DNA from: a virus
IMG/VR virus record: IMGVR_UViG_3300020020_000097
Coordinates: 1-39,075 of that record
Strand: one strand, 5' to 3'
Length of the DNA: 39,075 bases
The notes under the pieces are model-generated. The model saw only the letters and a list, made by a program, of their open reading frames with translations, was not told the DNA's origin and made no database searches. Within the stretch, counting starts at the first letter, position 1. Each line of letters begins with the position of its first letter. Shown here in pieces: positions 36,791 to 39,075 of the stretch. The position numbers were made by a program, and so were the translations under genes.

Positions 36791-38094
36791 TAGGCCGCCC
36801 GTGAGTACAGCGACAGGTCGATGCTGGGCAGGTCAGTGGTCTGCGCGGTGTCCACGGTCACGATGTAGCCGAACCCGCAGGACAACACCGGCCACTCGAA
36901 CGGGGTGCCGTCGGTGGCGAACACCAACGAGTCGGCCCGTCGTTGGCCGACACCCCCGGCAGCCACCACGTACACCAACTGGTCAGACCCATCGAGCACC
37001 AGCGTCTCCCCGGCGGGGACGTAGGAGATCAAGATGTCGCCGCAGTAGGCGCAAGAGTCGTCCGAGATATCACCGTCGCCATCCACGTCGGCGTAGAACC
37101 GGAGCCGCAGGTTGCGGACCGACGTGGTGGCGGTGGCGTGTACCTCGATCTTCGGGACCACCTCACCCCACAACGGGATGAACTCTTCGGGGATGGTGAA
37201 CTGGCGGCGCTTCCAGTTCGCGGGCGGGGTGAAACAGCCGAGCGCCACCGACGGGTAGGCGGGCGGTTCGATGAACGCCGGGCACAGGGGGTCGAACACC
37301 GGGAAGTACGAAGCGGGCTTGCACGCCGAGTCGTCCACCACTGGCCCGTTCATGTTCACCAGACCGGCGGGCTCGCACATGTACGGGTCGGTGACCACCC
37401 CGAACTGCTCCACGATCGGAACCTCGGAACCGAACTCCCACGGGTTCCCAGCCACCGCCGTGATCGACGCCAGCCACACTGCCCCACCGTCGGCGGGGTA
37501 CTGCTTGCCGTTGATGGTGGGACCGGCGTTGAACACCACCCGCCGTAGCGACCGCTCGTACGGGTCGAGGCACCCCACCCAGTCGAACTGGCCGCCACCC
37601 TCCCAGTCCAGGACCGGTTCACAGGACAGGTAGCACAGGTCGTCACCGGAACAGGACTCGGACGCTTGGGTGCCGCAGGCCGCCCCGAGAAGGAGTCGAC
37701 GCAGCCACCGTGCGCCGTAGTCGACCGCACAGTCCGAGCCGCCCACCAGGGCCACGTTGAAAACCACTGCCCGGGTGCCGTGCCGGACCCGACCCACGGT
37801 GCCGCCGTCGCTGGTGGACTCGATCACCGCACCCTGCCGGGTGGAGTCTTCCAGCCCGGTCACCCCCAACGGGTACACGCCGAAGAAGTCGTAGGACTCG
37901 GGGGCGTCCGGGTCGGTCCACGGCGCCGGGTCCAGCAGGGGGGACCGGTAGTGCTCGCCGAGCATGGTGCCCAGGTCAGTGGTGCTGAAGCAGCCCTTCA
38001 ACCAGCCCGCACCCGCCTGTTCGGCGTACGCCTCGGTGCGCTGGGCGTTGATGAACTCCTGTCCCGCGTAGGTGAAGTAGCCCTCCCATGCCAT
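36790..38094 (-). CDS. Minor tail protein (distal tail type)
   Basis: A 434-residue protein directly after the tape measure gene, the usual position of the distal tail protein. Starts MAWEGYFTYAGQEFINAQR; this opening and the aromatic, Cys-rich body (GAACGTQASESCSGDDLCYL, LDWEGGGQFDWVGC, CAYCGDILISYV) match the minor tail proteins found at this place in actinophages. It probably forms the base of the tail tip. AGGAGGCAGTC before ATG 38094. Confidence 0.85.
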   Translation of the reverse strand: MAWEGYFTYAGQEFINAQRTEAYAEQAGAGWLKGCFSTTDLGTMLGEHYRSPLLDPAPWTDPDAPESYDFFGVYPLGVTGLEDSTRQGAVIESTSDGGTVGRVRHGTRAVVFNVALVGGSDCAVDYGARWLRRLLLGAACGTQASESCSGDDLCYLSCEPVLDWEGGGQFDWVGCLDPYERSLRRVVFNAGPTINGKQYPADGGAVWLASITAVAGNPWEFGSEVPIVEQFGVVTDPYMCEPAGLVNMNGPVVDDSACKPASYFPVFDPLCPAFIEPPAYPSVALGCFTPPANWKRRQFTIPEEFIPLWGEVVPKIEVHATATTSVRNLRLRFYADVDGDGDISDDSCAYCGDILISYVPAGETLVLDGSDQLVYVVAAGGVGQRRADSLVFATDGTPFEWPVLSCGFGYIVTVDTAQTTDLPSIDLSLYSRAA

Positions 38095-38103
38095 GACTGC
38101 CTC

Positions 38104-39075
38104 CTAGTAGCCGACCGCGACGAGCCGGTTCACCATTTCCTGCGCGACCGCCCCCGGGTCCGTGGTGGGGGTGATGATCTGGATGCCGCCCACGTCGACC
38201 ACCCGCTGTGCGACCGCACGCTGCCTCTGTGCCGCACCGAACCGCATCCCCTGGGCGATCGCAGACAGTTCCCTGACCGCCGGGTCGACCTGCGACAACG
38301 GCCGGGACAAGGGAACCACGGCCTCCGGTCCAGCCTCGCCGATGATCCGGGTCTGGGCTCCACCGAAGATGCCACCGGACGCAGTCCCGGGCGGCTTACC
38401 GCTGGTCTTGTAGTTGACGTGGATGGTGACCGTCTTGTCGGGCGGCAGGTTGTTCACCTGATTCTGGATGCCGGTGAGGTCCGTGCTGGCCTGCTCGGTC
38501 TGGGCGTCGACCTTGATCTTCGGGTTCAACTTGCCGGTCTCGTCGGCCTTCTTCTTCACGTTCTTGTTCTTGGTGTCGAACTTGGCGGGGTCCAGGTCGA
38601 CCTCCGGGAAGATGTCGAACACGTCGAGTTGTTGCAACGCATCGTTGACCTTCTTCGCCACCTTCTCCGCCTTGTCGGCCTTCACGTCGATCTCCGGGGT
38701 GGCCTTCTTCCGGTCCGCCTCGTTCATCTTGTTGATCACCCGCTGGACCTTCTTGACACTGGTCTCGGCCCCGGACGCCTCGATCAGCGACCTGATCTGC
38801 TTGCCGTCGAGCAGGTCGTACTTGTCAGCAATCCGGGCGACACCCCGAGTGGTGGGGATGATCCCCTCGGCCTCGATCTTGGTGCGGATCGCCGGAGGGA
38901 TGGCCTTCAACTTGCCGGTGTAGTCGGCGGTGTCCCGGGTGTTCTCCCGGATCGCCCGCTGCTGTTCGGTGAGCGCACCGGAGAAACCCTCGATCTCGGC
39001 CTTGGCCTCCTGCAACCCTTTCTTCTGCTCTTCCAGGGCGGTGTTTTGCTTGTAGTAGTCCTCGGTGAGCCGCCG
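38104..39075 (-). CDS. Tape measure protein, C-terminal part
   Basis: A frame open to the right edge; 323 residues are visible, reading RRLTEDYYKQNTALEEQKKG just before LQEAKAEIEGF. The first 140 residues are long charged coiled coil. The 140-200 region has repeated Lys/Asp patterns (KVDAQTEQASTDLTGIQ). The end has the signature seen in many tape measures of high-GC phages: TASGGIFGGAQTRIIGEAGP followed by AVVPLSRPLSQ. This protein sets tail length. The gene stop TAG at 38104 lies 9 bases before the next start. Confidence 0.93.
   Translation of the reverse strand, partial: RRLTEDYYKQNTALEEQKKGLQEAKAEIEGFSGALTEQQRAIRENTRDTADYTGKLKAIPPAIRTKIEAEGIIPTTRGVARIADKYDLLDGKQIRSLIEASGAETSVKKVQRVINKMNEADRKKATPEIDVKADKAEKVAKKVNDALQQLDVFDIFPEVDLDPAKFDTKNKNVKKKADETGKLNPKIKVDAQTEQASTDLTGIQNQVNNLPPDKTVTIHVNYKTSGKPPGTASGGIFGGAQTRIIGEAGPEAVVPLSRPLSQVDPAVRELSAIAQGMRFGAAQRQRAVAQRVVDVGGIQIITPTTDPGAVAQEMVNRLVAVGY

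Overview
The window is a 39 kb, GC-rich, densely packed piece of a tailed-phage genome. The evidence for a phage is a tape measure C-terminus followed by minor tail proteins, tail-collar and collagen-like fibre genes, a phage-type replication and recombination set (SSB, RecA-fold helicase-like ATPase, Rad52-like annealing protein, Cas4-like exonuclease, VRR-NUC nuclease, HNH protein), and long runs of small genes overlapping by 1, 4 or 8 bases. GC content, frequent GTG starts, an Lsr2-like protein and actinobacterial promoter signals (TTGACC with TAGAAT or TAAAAT) point to a phage of a high-GC actinobacterium. The tape measure and minor tail proteins suggest a siphovirus. The host genus cannot be read from the sequence. 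Capsid, terminase and lysin genes are not in this window, and both ends cut genes.

Layout. (1) Positions 1-1425, minus strand: two ribbon-helix-helix (RHH) regulators, a C5-cytosine DNA methyltransferase and the start of a ParB-like protein, with repeated boxes in front of each RHH gene. (2) Positions 1426-1802: divergent control region with a strong rightward promoter. (3) Positions 1803-11421, plus strand: mostly small unrecognised genes, many with CxxC zinc-ribbon motifs, two secreted proteins, a winged-helix protein, two proteins built of repeated LPxG[T/S] modules, and an Lsr2-like protein carrying a C2H2 finger. (4) Positions 11494-20203: replication region with SSB, a strongly structured non-coding stretch (13519-14019), a DnaB/RepA-like ATPase, HNH, an excisionase-type HTH protein, VRR-NUC and a DUF4314-like protein. 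(5) Positions 20308-25386: DUF6197-like protein, one reversed gene (21207-21464), Rad52-like and Cas4-like proteins, a SLOG protein and small genes. (6) A 19-bp-stem bidirectional terminator at 25394-25441 separates the converging halves. (7) Positions 25419-39075, minus strand, transcribed from the right edge leftwards: tape measure, two minor tail proteins, a 1104-residue collar/collagen fibre, a second collar protein, a 101-residue protein, a glycosyltransferase-methyltransferase fusion, three tail proteins sharing a Cys-rich N-terminal module, and finally two small membrane proteins with a 44-codon collagen-like gene between them.

Translation signals are of two main types, GAAAGGCAC/ATC and AAGGAGCAACC, plus stop-start overlaps. 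Three minus-strand genes (1258-1425, 834-1184, 21207-21464) lack a Shine-Dalgarno sequence and have a TANNNT box 6-7 bases before ATG, which suggests leaderless mRNAs.

Most unusual points: the hidden collagen-like microgene overlapping its neighbours on both sides; the Cys-rich module repeated at the start of three consecutive tail genes; two RHH regulators with their own repeat families, one of whose boxes recurs 12 kb away beside the structured region; the hairpin array at 13526-13691 whose first two loops carry ribosome-binding motifs; the GT-methyltransferase fusion; and an intrinsic terminator inside a 24-codon ORF at 6004-6078.
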